Shown here in pieces: positions 34,564 to 43,804 of a stretch of 64,000 nt of DNA. How positions within the stretch are numbered: the first letter of the stretch is position 1; each line of letters opens with the position of its first letter. The position numbers and the translations under genes are program-made. A model generated the notes under the pieces. It was not told the origin of the DNA and did not search any database. It saw nothing but the letters and a program-made list of their open reading frames with translations. The stretch is from NORP309 sp045107085 (lineage in GTDB: Bacteria; Pseudomonadota; Gammaproteobacteria; Xanthomonadales; Marinicellaceae), in contig JBGCFT010000088.1 of assembly GCA_045107085.1 (NCBI GenBank), forward strand, positions 3,935 to 67,934, read 5' to 3'.

Positions 34564-36246
34564 TTACCTATACATAAATGCTGGAGATGAAAGAATGAGT
34601 TTAACCAAGCCCCTGAGGCGTTCATAAATATATGGGTTTGATAAAGTTGTTATATCTGGGAAAGGAATATCGGCTGGCCACTGTTGAGGGTCACTTGAAT
34701 TTTGCCTCATAAAATCTCTCAATTTAGTATGTAAATCCGTCCCCTGCCACCCTCCATCGGGCTGGTACCCAGCAAGTCTGCGCAACCAGAAAGTCGTCAA
34801 ATCGTTTGGCGTATGAGATGGCAACCACTGGATGGGTGCACTTAGTGTTATATCCATCATTGGTACAATACGATCAGGATCATTATAATTCTGATCAAGA
34901 ATCCAATCAAAACAGCGCATAACATAGGTGAGTACTGTTCCACCTGACCAATGCTCTTTTTTATCTGGATAACCATTAGGTGCAGGCCAATAAAATGGAC
35001 GCTGTCCTGCGCGGTGAATGTAATAGGTGACTAATGAGTTTGTATCAGAATCATTGGGTTTTGGCATAAATTCGGAATTTAATGCCCGCATAGCACTAAC
35101 AGCTAATTCAAAAGGTCTTTTAAGTTTTGAGTCAAAATTAGCAGGGTCTTTAAATTCAGCAGATAAAAACAAAGTTTCATAGACTTTTTCGAGTTGATTA
35201 TTGCTGTTTCTAAATTGAAAAAATGTATCTGCTACTTCATCAATGATTGATTGGGATGGTGAATCACTGATAAAGCGTCTACATAATTTACCCGCAATAT
35301 GTTGAGCGGTACCTTTATGAAACGCTAATATGTCTAAAAACTGTTCAATGTCTTCTGGATTAGCAGCAAAGTTATTCCACCTGTGCCCCAATATGGTTTT
35401 TTCGAATTTATCATGCCACGTTTCATAATAGAAAAACTCACCATTGTCTTGCATATTCGAAGATGATGAAGAGCTACTGTCTTTAATTTTCCAACCTGTA
35501 AACATACGCATTGCTGCATAAACATCATCATCCACATATTTGTCAGAGACCATTATTGTTCCCCAAGAAAAAGTGTACTCTGTTTGAGGAACTTGACTGG
35601 CATCTCCTAAACTGATGTAATTTTCAGCACCTAAAGTATGCAGCTCAATTATTTCTCTGGCATAGTTTTCATTTGGACTACCCTCTTGATTAATGTAATT
35701 GTCAAGGTAGTGACTCATGGCAACATGCTTTGATGACAGTTCTAGCATTTGCCTGAAATTTCCAAATAAATGTCCAGAACCCAAGCCCGATGGTCTAGGG
35801 TGTCCAGCAATTGGTGGTCGTATAACATCTCTATCCCATGAAGTTAGAGTTGATTGTGCATAATAATCCCTTGAAAAAACATTAAAATGATTATGCCAAA
35901 AATCAGCTAAAACCTCTAAAAGCTGTCTTTTACTGTGAACTGCTCTTGCAACTACCAATCTCTCCATCTCTTCTGCGGGCCCATCACGATTATCACTGTT
36001 AACATGATGATCTTGCCACATCTGACTTAAGGATTTATTCAATGTCACATAATTACTATTAGCAACCATGTTTTCAAAAGCGGAATCATTTATAGAGGAC
36101 CAATTCATTTGTTGGGCCAGATAATTACTTAAGCGCTCGTTATTAGAGCTTCCTAAATTATCAAAATCTATGATATCACTGCCATTGTGAGTGATTCTGT
36201 GTCCGAAGCCCATTCGGCCGAGACAATGTACTGCAAATGTTTTCAT
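34564..36246 (-). CDS. DUF1800 family protein
   Basis: A 560-residue protein of the DUF1800 family, partner of DUF1501. Recognisable features are GRMGFGHRITHN at the start, LADFWHNHFNVFSRD, YLDNYINQEGSPNENYAREIIELHTLGAENY, MRMFTGWKI and the C-terminal LVKLILSSPAFMYR. Function is unknown. The start at 36246 is chosen because longer frames run into the divergent xthA gene. With this start no signal peptide is seen, unlike its Tat-exported partner, and it might be co-exported. The stop lies 4 bp before DUF1501. Confidence 0.85.
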   Translation of the reverse strand: MKTFAVHCLGRMGFGHRITHNGSDIIDFDNLGSSNNERLSNYLAQQMNWSSINDSAFENMVANSNYVTLNKSLSQMWQDHHVNSDNRDGPAEEMERLVVARAVHSKRQLLEVLADFWHNHFNVFSRDYYAQSTLTSWDRDVIRPPIAGHPRPSGLGSGHLFGNFRQMLELSSKHVAMSHYLDNYINQEGSPNENYAREIIELHTLGAENYISLGDASQVPQTEYTFSWGTIMVSDKYVDDDVYAAMRMFTGWKIKDSSSSSSSNMQDNGEFFYYETWHDKFEKTILGHRWNNFAANPEDIEQFLDILAFHKGTAQHIAGKLCRRFISDSPSQSIIDEVADTFFQFRNSNNQLEKVYETLFLSAEFKDPANFDSKLKRPFELAVSAMRALNSEFMPKPNDSDTNSLVTYYIHRAGQRPFYWPAPNGYPDKKEHWSGGTVLTYVMRCFDWILDQNYNDPDRIVPMMDITLSAPIQWLPSHTPNDLTTFWLRRLAGYQPDGGWQGTDLHTKLRDFMRQNSSDPQQWPADIPFPDITTLSNPYIYERLRGLVKLILSSPAFMYR

Positions 36247-36355
36247 GTAATAAACCCATGTATTTTTTATACATTGTATACTATTTATTGTGAACATGTA
36301 AAACTGTGATAAGGTTCGCAATCTGTAAGTTTGTACAATAAATAGAATAAATATT

Positions 36356-37123
36356 ATGAAAATTGTAAGCTGGAATGTCAATTCTCTCAAAGTTAGGTTA
36401 GAGCATGTATTGGAGTGGTCAAAAATTAACACCCCTGACGTACTTGCTATTCAAGAAACAAAATTAGTGGATGAAAAATTTCCACGTGAAGCCATAGAAA
36501 AAGCAGGTTATCATGTTTCTTATTCGGGACAACCAACTTATAATGGTGTGGCAATATTAAGTACATCACCAATTAGTGAGGTAGTCACAGACATAGAAGG
36601 ATTGGATGACCCACAACGCAGAATACTGGCTGTGACCATCGATGATGTTCGAATAATCAACCTCTATGTAGTTAACGGCTCAGAACCCAATTCTGAAAAA
36701 TATCAATATAAAATGCACTGGCTAGATAAGGTTACAGAATTCATTGAACAACAAACCCAAGAATATGATAATGTCATAGTGCTTGGAGATTTTAATATAG
36801 CTATAGATGATAGAGATGTTTGGGATCCTGAATATTGGAAAGGTAAGATATTGTGCACCGAGAAAGAAAGAGGAAAATTAGAAAAGATTTTAGATCTTGG
36901 TTTTGACGACAGTTTTAGATTGTTACACGATGAAGGCGGCCATTATTCATGGTGGGATTATCGCATGGCAGGTTTTCAGCGAAATTTGGGTTTAAGAATT
37001 GACTTGATTTTATCAAATGAGTCTATGAGTGAAATGTTAACTGCAGCTTATATTGATAAATCTCCAAGAGGCTGGGAGAGACCTTCGGACCATACTCCAG
37101 TCATAGCTGAATTTGATTATTGA
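36356..37123 (+). CDS. xthA: Exodeoxyribonuclease III
   Basis: A 255-residue AP endonuclease/3'-5' exonuclease of base-excision repair. Conserved elements are SWNVNSLKVRL, the metal-binding Glu34 in AIQETKL, GDFNIAIDDRD, the YSWWDYR segment and the C-terminal SDHTPV His motif. Length is near E. coli ExoIII (268). Divergent from the DUF1800 gene with a ~110-bp gap holding both promoters. Confidence 0.93.
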   Translation: MKIVSWNVNSLKVRLEHVLEWSKINTPDVLAIQETKLVDEKFPREAIEKAGYHVSYSGQPTYNGVAILSTSPISEVVTDIEGLDDPQRRILAVTIDDVRIINLYVVNGSEPNSEKYQYKMHWLDKVTEFIEQQTQEYDNVIVLGDFNIAIDDRDVWDPEYWKGKILCTEKERGKLEKILDLGFDDSFRLLHDEGGHYSWWDYRMAGFQRNLGLRIDLILSNESMSEMLTAAYIDKSPRGWERPSDHTPVIAEFDY

Positions 37124-37194
37124 AAAAAATTCATACAATTAAAAATTTTTAATTTGTTGAGTTTATTTAAAAGATATTGATCTGGGTTGAAAAA

Positions 37195-37689
37195 TTAGTC
37201 ACTTTCTTTTTCGAGCTTTTTCATCGCCATTTTTCTCTTTAGTGGAGATAAGTGATCTAGAAAAACGATGCCCTTTAAATGATCTAGTTCATGTTGTATA
37301 CAGACAGCAAGTAATTCATCAGCCTCTAAAGTAATCGCTTCACCAAATTCATTGAAAGCAGACACAACTATTGAATTAGCACGCTTAACCTTGGCGTAAA
37401 TATTTGGAACAGATAAACAGCCTTCTTCGTGTATTTGGTTGCCTTCTTTTTTATCAATTTTTGGGTTCACTAAACAAATTGGATTGTCTTTTTCTTCTGA
37501 TACATCAATAACAACAACCTGTTTATGGACATCAACCTGCGTTGCAGCAAGACCAATACCTGGTGCTTTGTACATTGTTGTAAACATGTCTTTGACTAGT
37601 TTTAATAAATCGTCATCAAATTTTTCTACAGGTTTAGCAATTGTTTTTAAGCGTTTATCTGGAAGAGTTAATATTGTTAAAGTTGTCAT
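37195..37689 (-). CDS. def: Peptide deformylase
   Basis: A 164-residue metalloenzyme that removes the N-formyl group from nascent proteins. All three motifs are intact: GIGLAATQ at 44-51, EEGCLSVP with Cys91, and QHELDHLKG with H133, E134, H137. Usually def is followed by fmt and rsmB; neither is present here. It is divergent from the lysM-dprA cluster, as in many gammaproteobacteria. Confidence 0.95.
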   Translation of the reverse strand: MTTLTILTLPDKRLKTIAKPVEKFDDDLLKLVKDMFTTMYKAPGIGLAATQVDVHKQVVVIDVSEEKDNPICLVNPKIDKKEGNQIHEEGCLSVPNIYAKVKRANSIVVSAFNEFGEAITLEADELLAVCIQHELDHLKGIVFLDHLSPLKRKMAMKKLEKESD

Positions 37690-37936
37690 TTTATTAAATT
37701 TGCGGTTGTTTTTACGAGAAGATTATATGAGAATTCGTGTTTCAATAATTCTTAACATATAGGTATATAGTACAATATTGGGTGTAATTTAATAAAGACA
37801 ATAGTGGAAAAATAGACTATCAGGCAATCAAAATGCTACTTTTTTCTTAAAAATGCCACTTGATTCACATATTTTAGTTTAACTTATTGCATAATATGGA
37901 TAAACTAATCATAAAGAAATCAAGGATTTGTCGGAA

Positions 37937-39145
37937 ATGCTTAAAAAACTACATTTACTTTTCATCGCCATAATTTTAATTAATACTTGTGTTCGAGCTG
38001 AAATAGAGTTGAATCCAACTCATCCAGATAATTACACAGTTCAGAAAGGTGATACATTGTGGGATATATCTGCACGATTTTTAAAGTCGCCCTGGGTCTG
38101 GCCAGAAGTGTGGCATGCCAATCCTCAAATTGAAAACCCCCATTTAATTTATCCTGGTGATGTCATATCCCTGATTTATTTAGATGGCAAGCCCAGATTG
38201 AAAGTAACCAGAGGGCATCCGACAGTAAAACTTTCGCCCAAAGGAAGAAAAATATCTCATGAAGATGCAATAACTACAATCCCCTTACAGGATATTAAAC
38301 CGTTTTTGAAAGTGTTGAAAGTATTATCTGAAGAAGAGGTTGAAGAAGCACCCTATGTAGTTGCAATCGAAGAGGGCCATCTTGTTGGCTCAGAAACTAA
38401 GAATATTTATGTTAGAAATTCTAATGACGCAAGATACGGGGATGCTTTTGCCATTGCTAGACCAAGAGTTTTATACCGAGATATTCCTATTACCTATCCT
38501 TTTGAAACTTCTGATTACAAGCAAAGAAAAACGGAAACAAAACAGTGGAAGAAAACCAGCAAACATACAGGTTCTGCACTGTTCTCAAGTTTTTGGAAAA
38601 AACACATAAATAATACTTTTTGGGATTATGTGGATGTTCTAGGGTATGAGGTAGAAATAATTGCAGAAGCGCAAGTTGTTAAGACCGAAGTTAATAGTGT
38701 TACAACCATGCATATTACAAGTAGCACAATTGAGGTAAATGAAGGAGATATTATCATTCCACTTAACGATATCAGTTTTGATGCCTATTTCCAACCAAAA
38801 GCAGCCACAATAAATGACGACAATATTAGAGTAGTTGCTTTAAGTAATGCCTATTTTACGAGTGGCAAATGGCAAATTATAGCAATCAGTCGTGGTTCAG
38901 CAGATGGAATATCAACAGGAGATGTATTTGACGTAAAGCGCCCTGCAAAAGTCATAAGAGATGAAGTTATGTTTCCAAAAGAAGATTTAAAGGCTTTTTT
39001 CAAGCCTTCAATTGCTAAGGTCACACTCCCTGAAGAGCATGCTGCAAATATCATGGTTTTCAAAACTTTTGACCACATCTCATATGCCATAATTGTTGAC
39101 GGAAATCGGCCTGTTAAATTACTAGATTTTGTCAGAGCACCTTAA
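37937..39145 (+). CDS. LysM-domain cell-wall protein
   Basis: A 402-residue protein with a signal peptide (residues ~1-21) and one LysM domain at residues ~33-79 (YTVQKGDTLWDISARFL...NPHLIYPGDVI), which binds peptidoglycan. The remaining ~320 residues have no recognised domain. The start was set to the ATG at 37937, ten bases after an AAGGA site; a TTG at 37928 sits too close to it. This gene type regularly precedes dprA. A terminator follows. Confidence 0.88.
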   Translation: MLKKLHLLFIAIILINTCVRAEIELNPTHPDNYTVQKGDTLWDISARFLKSPWVWPEVWHANPQIENPHLIYPGDVISLIYLDGKPRLKVTRGHPTVKLSPKGRKISHEDAITTIPLQDIKPFLKVLKVLSEEEVEEAPYVVAIEEGHLVGSETKNIYVRNSNDARYGDAFAIARPRVLYRDIPITYPFETSDYKQRKTETKQWKKTSKHTGSALFSSFWKKHINNTFWDYVDVLGYEVEIIAEAQVVKTEVNSVTTMHITSSTIEVNEGDIIIPLNDISFDAYFQPKAATINDDNIRVVALSNAYFTSGKWQIIAISRGSADGISTGDVFDVKRPAKVIRDEVMFPKEDLKAFFKPSIAKVTLPEEHAANIMVFKTFDHISYAIIVDGNRPVKLLDFVRAP

Positions 39146-39151
39146 AAATAA

Positions 39152-39178
39152 AAAAAGCCTCATAAATTGGGGCTTTTT
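39152..39178 (+). terminator. Intrinsic terminator after lysM gene
   Basis: AAAAAGCCTC (7 bases) GGGGCTTTTT forms a GC-containing stem with a T-run, lying between the LysM gene stop (39145) and dprA (39200). It may attenuate rather than isolate dprA expression. Confidence 0.8.
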
Positions 39179-39199
39179 CAATAATAAAGGATTCAAATA

Positions 39200-40324
39200 A
39201 TGGACTATAACCAATCTTGGTTAATGCTAACCAGAACTAAAGGTATGGGTTATAAACGTATATCTTATCTACTTAATCACTTTAAGAAAGTTGAAAATAT
39301 CTTTTTTCAATCTGATTATCCAAACTTTCTTAAAATACCACAATCAACACAACAACTTCTAAAAAAGCCCAACTTAGATTTAATTAAACAAGATATGCAG
39401 TGGTTAAAAAAAGACAATAATCATTTGCTGGCTATAGACAATGATATGTACCCGCCATTGCTATTAAAAACGGATAGCCCGCCACCTTTACTATTTATCA
39501 CAGGTGACCCAAATCTTTTACTCTTGCCTCAAATAGCTGTGGTAGGGAGTAGAAATGCAACTTCAATAGGTTTAAAAAACACACATTCTTTTTGTTTTGA
39601 TTTGGCTCAAAAAGGTATTGCAATTACAAGTGGGATGGCATTAGGCGTAGATGGTAAAGCCCACAATGCAGCCTTGTCTGCAGGTGGTAAAACTATAGCA
39701 ATAATGGGAACTGGTCTTGATGTCGTTTATCCAGCAAAACATAAAGAGTTGGCTCATAAAATTGTGAAAAATGGCGCATTAGTCTCAGAGTTTCCTACGG
39801 GAACTAAGCCCAATGCACATAATTTTCCCAGAAGAAATAGAATTATTTGTGGTTTGTCCTTGGGGACTTTGGTAATGGAAGCCAGTATCAAAAGCGGAAC
39901 TTTGATTACTGCACGACAAACTATGGAAATTAATAGGCCAGTTATGGCCATACCCGGATCAATTCATTCTCCAATGGCTAAAGGCTGCCATTTATTGATC
40001 AAACAAGGAGCGAGATTGGTTGAATCTGCAGAGGAAATCCTAGAAGAGTTGACTCCACTTGCACAATCCTTATCTTTAGATATTAAAGAAAAGTTATCAT
40101 TACTGGATGATAATACTGTTAAATCCTCAAAAAATCCTTATATTAAGGCTGAATCGAGTGAACATCAAATGGTGCTCGAAAATATAATGTATGAGGCAAC
40201 ACCAGTCGATGAAATCATTGAAAAAAGTGAGTTAAAGCCACAAGAAGTGGCCTCGATATTATTAATCCTTGAATTAGAAGACAAGATACAAGTGCTACCT
40301 GGAGCACAATATATACGCATATGA
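39200..40324 (+). CDS. dprA: DNA processing protein DprA
   Basis: A 374-residue protein that loads RecA on incoming single-stranded DNA during transformation. The Rossmann-like core is clear: VVGSRNATSIGLKNT, GMALGVDGKAHNAALSAGG, GTGLDVVYPAKHKEL, FPRRNRIICGLS and SGTLITARQTMEINRPVMAIPGS. A SAM-like N-terminal and a winged-helix-like C-terminal (ATPVDEIIEKSELKPQEV) domain are present. It is preceded by an AAGGAT site and overlaps smg by 4 bp. PilTU and comF elsewhere in the window make competence plausible. Confidence 0.93.
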   Translation: MDYNQSWLMLTRTKGMGYKRISYLLNHFKKVENIFFQSDYPNFLKIPQSTQQLLKKPNLDLIKQDMQWLKKDNNHLLAIDNDMYPPLLLKTDSPPPLLFITGDPNLLLLPQIAVVGSRNATSIGLKNTHSFCFDLAQKGIAITSGMALGVDGKAHNAALSAGGKTIAIMGTGLDVVYPAKHKELAHKIVKNGALVSEFPTGTKPNAHNFPRRNRIICGLSLGTLVMEASIKSGTLITARQTMEINRPVMAIPGSIHSPMAKGCHLLIKQGARLVESAEEILEELTPLAQSLSLDIKEKLSLLDDNTVKSSKNPYIKAESSEHQMVLENIMYEATPVDEIIEKSELKPQEVASILLILELEDKIQVLPGAQYIRI

Positions 40325-40797
40325 ATGAAAACATCGTCGAACTTTTACTTTATTTATTTGAAAACTATATATATGACAATGAGGAAAATCAGTTAGACGA
40401 CAAAAAAATTCACCAAGGTTTAACACAAGCGGGCTTTGCATCTTTGACAATAAGCCACGCTTTTATTTGGCTTGAAGACTTAAAATCTGACATTGAATCT
40501 TATCAAAATATAAATATCAAGACTGATAGTTTCAGGGTTTTTCACTCCTTAGAACAACAAAAAATTGACCAAGATTGTCAAGATTTTATATTATATCTGC
40601 ACAATACGGGTATATTAAATAATATACAAAGAGAAATTCTCATTAATGCAATAATGAAGCCAGAAATCAATCATTTTGATGTAGATGATTTACAGTGGTT
40701 GGCTTTAATGGTATTGTTCTCGCAACCCGATCAAGAACAGGCAATAGCTCATTTAGAAGCATTATTGTTTGAAACAGAAGACTTTTACGAACATTAA
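40321..40797 (+). CDS. smg: Smg family protein (DUF494)
   Basis: A 158-residue protein of the conserved DUF494/Smg family, whose gene lies beside dprA in many gammaproteobacteria. The hallmark start is ENIVELLLYLFENYIYDNEE, and the C-terminus DDLQWLALMVLFSQPDQEQA matches the family pattern. Its molecular role is unknown. It overlaps the dprA stop by 4 bp and ends 1 bp before topA, so dprA-smg-topA are one transcript. Confidence 0.9.
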   Translation: MNENIVELLLYLFENYIYDNEENQLDDKKIHQGLTQAGFASLTISHAFIWLEDLKSDIESYQNINIKTDSFRVFHSLEQQKIDQDCQDFILYLHNTGILNNIQREILINAIMKPEINHFDVDDLQWLALMVLFSQPDQEQAIAHLEALLFETEDFYEH

Positions 40798-40798
40798 T

Positions 40799-43237
40799 AT
40801 GGCAAAAAATTTATTAATTGTCGAATCACCGGCAAAATCTAAAACAATAGAAAAATATTTAGGCAAAGACTATAAAGTACTGGCTTCTTATGGACATATA
40901 AGGGATTTATTACCAAAAACAGGAGCCGTTGATACAGACAATAACTTTGAAATGACCTATATTGAAGTTGAAAGAAACAAAAAACACATTGATGCTATTG
41001 TCAGGGAAGCCAAAAAAGCGGATAGCATATATTTAGCAACGGATTTAGATAGAGAAGGAGAAGCAATATCTTGGCATGTTTCAGAAATATTAAAAAATAG
41101 AAAAATTCTAAAAGAAAAAAATATTTATCGCGTAGTTTTCAGTGAAATAACGAAAAATGCCATTCAACAAGCTGTTGCAAATCCACGTGAACTCTCAAAT
41201 GATTTAGTTGATGCTCAACAAGCCAGACGCGCACTGGATTATTTAGTAGGTTTCAACTTATCACCATTGCTCTGGAAAAAAGTCAGAAGGGGATTATCTG
41301 CAGGCCGAGTTCAATCACCAGCTTTAAGAATGATTGTTAACAGAGAAGAAGAAATTGACGCATTTGATCCTCAAGAGTATTGGACTGTATCTACTCCTAT
41401 GCAGAAAGAAAACTTCGAATTTATGGCTAACTTAATTCAATTTGAAGGAAAAAAACTCAAGAAATTTGATTTAAATAATGGCAAACAGGTTGAAGAGGCC
41501 ATTAATAAACTAAAAAGCCAAGCTGGCGATAGTTTAACAGTTACAAAACTAACTGAAAAGCAGAGAAAAAGACGTCCAGCACCTCCATTTATTACATCAA
41601 CACTTCAACAAGAAGCTGCCAGAAAACTTGGATTTTCTACAAGAAAAACCATGCAAATTGCACAACAACTCTATGAAGGAATGTCAGTTGATGGAACAGT
41701 TCAGGGTTTGATTACTTACATGCGTACTGATTCTGTGCAATTATCGCAAGATGCCTTAAAAAATATTCGCCTTTCTATTAGTAATAATTTTGGTAAAGAA
41801 TTAGTTCCTGAAAAACCAAATTTTTATAAAGGTAAATCTAAAAATGCCCAAGAGGCCCATGAAGCAATAAGACCTGTTAATGCTTTATATGAACCAAAGA
41901 AGATTGCAGCCAGCTTAGATACTGACCAGCTAAGATTATATGACTTAATTTGGAAACGTTCATTGGCATGTCAAATGGTCAATGCGCTTATTGGTACTGT
42001 ATCTGCTGATTATGAATTTGGTGATGCTCATATTTTTAGAGCTACCGGATCAACTGTTATAAAGAAAGGATTTTTAACAGTTTATGAGGAAGGCAAAGAT
42101 GATCAGAAAAAACAAAATAAAAACGTTTTACCAAGATTGGCAGAAGGAGATCAATCAAAAGTTATTAATATTGCTGGAAAGCAACATTTTACTGAGCCTC
42201 CGCCACGATTTTCAGAGGCCAGTTTAGTAAAAGCACTTGAGGAACATGGAATTGGTCGACCCTCGACTTATGCCTCAATTATTAGTACTTTATTGAACCG
42301 AGATTATGTTGAATTAGAACAAAAAAGATTTCATCCAACTGATATTGGTAAAGTAGTATCACGTTTCTTACAAAAACATTTTGAAAAATATGTGGACTAT
42401 GACTTTACGGCAAATTTAGAGGATTCCTTAGATGCAGTTTCGCGTGGGGAGCAGCAGTGGATACCACTATTGAAGCAGTTTTGGGACCCTTTTAAAAATT
42501 TAATTGATGACAAAGAAGAGTCTGTCAGCCGAGAAGAAGCCCAGTATAAAAGGGAATTAGGCACCGATCCTAAAACAGGAAAACCAGTTACCGCAAGAGT
42601 TGGAAAATATGGTTCATTTGTTCAAATTGGCACGCGAGACGATGAAGATAAGCCTCAATTTGCAGGACTTCTGCCAGGCCAAAAGTTAGATAAAATCACC
42701 TACGAAGAAGCCATGGATTTATTTAGGTTGCCAAGGCACTTAGGAGAAACGCCAGAAGGTGAAAAAGTCAGTGCTAATATTGGCAGATTTGGTCCATATG
42801 TTCGCTATGAAAATAAATTTGTATCAATTAAAAAGGATACCTATTCACCTTATGAAATCACACTTGAAGAAGCACTTGAGCTTGTAAAAGAAAAGAAAAT
42901 AGCAGACGCCAATAGAATAATAGAAACTTTTGATGATGGTGTTCAAATACTTAATGGACGATGGGGACCTTACGTCACAGATGGCAAAAAGAATGGTAAA
43001 ATAGTGAAAGGCACAGACCCCAAAACTTTGTCTCATGAAGATTGTTTGGAAATACTTGCCAATACTCCAGACAAAAAATCTCGTTTTAAGAAGAAAACCA
43101 AGAAAAAGATAGCTAAGAAAAAAGCAACAAAGAAAAAAACAAAGAAAAAGTCCAAGAAAAAAGCAACAAAGAAAAAAGTAGCTAAGAAAAAAGTGTCAAA
43201 GAAAAAGGCATCTAAGAAAAAAACAGCCAAAAAATAG
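40799..43237 (+). CDS. topA: DNA topoisomerase I with Lys-rich tail
   Basis: An 812-residue type IA topoisomerase that relaxes negative supercoils. The TOPRIM domain starts NLLIVESPAKSKTIEKYLG, with the DLDREGEAISWH acidic motif. The active-site Tyr is about residue 307 in GLITYMRTDS. C-terminally, E. coli's four-Cys zinc ribbons are absent; instead two Topo_C repeat-like blocks (RVGKYGSFVQIG; NIGRFGPYVRYE; NGRWGPYV) precede a ~55-residue Lys-rich tail like histone H1. The start at 40799 gives the normal N-terminus; a frame from 40769 overlaps smg. Confidence 0.95.
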   Translation: MAKNLLIVESPAKSKTIEKYLGKDYKVLASYGHIRDLLPKTGAVDTDNNFEMTYIEVERNKKHIDAIVREAKKADSIYLATDLDREGEAISWHVSEILKNRKILKEKNIYRVVFSEITKNAIQQAVANPRELSNDLVDAQQARRALDYLVGFNLSPLLWKKVRRGLSAGRVQSPALRMIVNREEEIDAFDPQEYWTVSTPMQKENFEFMANLIQFEGKKLKKFDLNNGKQVEEAINKLKSQAGDSLTVTKLTEKQRKRRPAPPFITSTLQQEAARKLGFSTRKTMQIAQQLYEGMSVDGTVQGLITYMRTDSVQLSQDALKNIRLSISNNFGKELVPEKPNFYKGKSKNAQEAHEAIRPVNALYEPKKIAASLDTDQLRLYDLIWKRSLACQMVNALIGTVSADYEFGDAHIFRATGSTVIKKGFLTVYEEGKDDQKKQNKNVLPRLAEGDQSKVINIAGKQHFTEPPPRFSEASLVKALEEHGIGRPSTYASIISTLLNRDYVELEQKRFHPTDIGKVVSRFLQKHFEKYVDYDFTANLEDSLDAVSRGEQQWIPLLKQFWDPFKNLIDDKEESVSREEAQYKRELGTDPKTGKPVTARVGKYGSFVQIGTRDDEDKPQFAGLLPGQKLDKITYEEAMDLFRLPRHLGETPEGEKVSANIGRFGPYVRYENKFVSIKKDTYSPYEITLEEALELVKEKKIADANRIIETFDDGVQILNGRWGPYVTDGKKNGKIVKGTDPKTLSHEDCLEILANTPDKKSRFKKKTKKKIAKKKATKKKTKKKSKKKATKKKVAKKKVSKKKASKKKTAKK

Positions 43238-43243
43238 AATAAG

Positions 43244-43798
43244 ATGGTTAAAGATAAATTAATCAATCAAGCTGTAGATTCTTTAAAAACAGGAGGCACA
43301 ATTGTTTATCCAACAGAATCAGTTTATGGACTAGGTTGCAACCCTTTTGATGAAGAAGCTGTCAATGGACTACTTAGTCTCAAACAAAGACATGTGAGCA
43401 AAGGTTTGATACTTATAGCATCGCATATACAACAAATACTGCCCATGATAAAACCCAGTAATTCTAACGATTTAGCAAGAGCTTTAAAAACTTGGCCAGG
43501 TCACCATACTTGGATATTTCCTAAAACAAAATTGGTTCCAGATTGGGTTTCTGGAGAGCATAATAGTGTTGCAGTCAGAGTAAGTAACCACCCTATTGTT
43601 ATCAAGTTATGTAATAAGTATAATTCACCCATAATATCAACCAGTGCAAATATTTCAGAACAAAACACATTAAAAACTATAAAAGAGATACGATCTGTAT
43701 TTGGTAACAGAATAAATTATTATTTGGATGCTCCAACTGGAACAGAGAAAAAACCAAGTACAATTCATCTTGCTCATTCAGATGCTATAATCCGTTGA
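43244..43798 (+). CDS. tsaC: Threonylcarbamoyl-AMP synthase TsaC
   Basis: A 184-residue YrdC-fold enzyme that makes threonylcarbamoyl-AMP for tRNA t6A37. Typical features are GGTIVYPTESVYGLGCNP, the lysine-containing LKQRHVSKGLILIAS loop (family KxRxxxKP-like), WPGHHTWIFP and ISTSANISEQ. Size matches TsaC (190) rather than the longer Sua5. It is 6 bp downstream of topA and 6 bp before waaA in the same run. Confidence 0.92.
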   Translation: MVKDKLINQAVDSLKTGGTIVYPTESVYGLGCNPFDEEAVNGLLSLKQRHVSKGLILIASHIQQILPMIKPSNSNDLARALKTWPGHHTWIFPKTKLVPDWVSGEHNSVAVRVSNHPIVIKLCNKYNSPIISTSANISEQNTLKTIKEIRSVFGNRINYYLDAPTGTEKKPSTIHLAHSDAIIR

Positions 43799-43804
43799 AT
43801 TACC

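Noticed and set aside
34559..34625. Longer N-terminus for the DUF1501 protein
   Set aside because: It would overlap the DUF1800 end and hide the Tat signal, which starts cleanly at 34559.
36247..36432. Longer DUF1800 N-terminus with a hydrophobic stretch
   Set aside because: It would lie antisense to the start of xthA, and the family homology begins only near GRMGFGHRI.
43033..43266. Phe-rich minus-strand frame opposite the end of topA
   Set aside because: It is the antisense of the Lys-codon tail (AAG/AAA read as CTT/TTT) and has no independent support.
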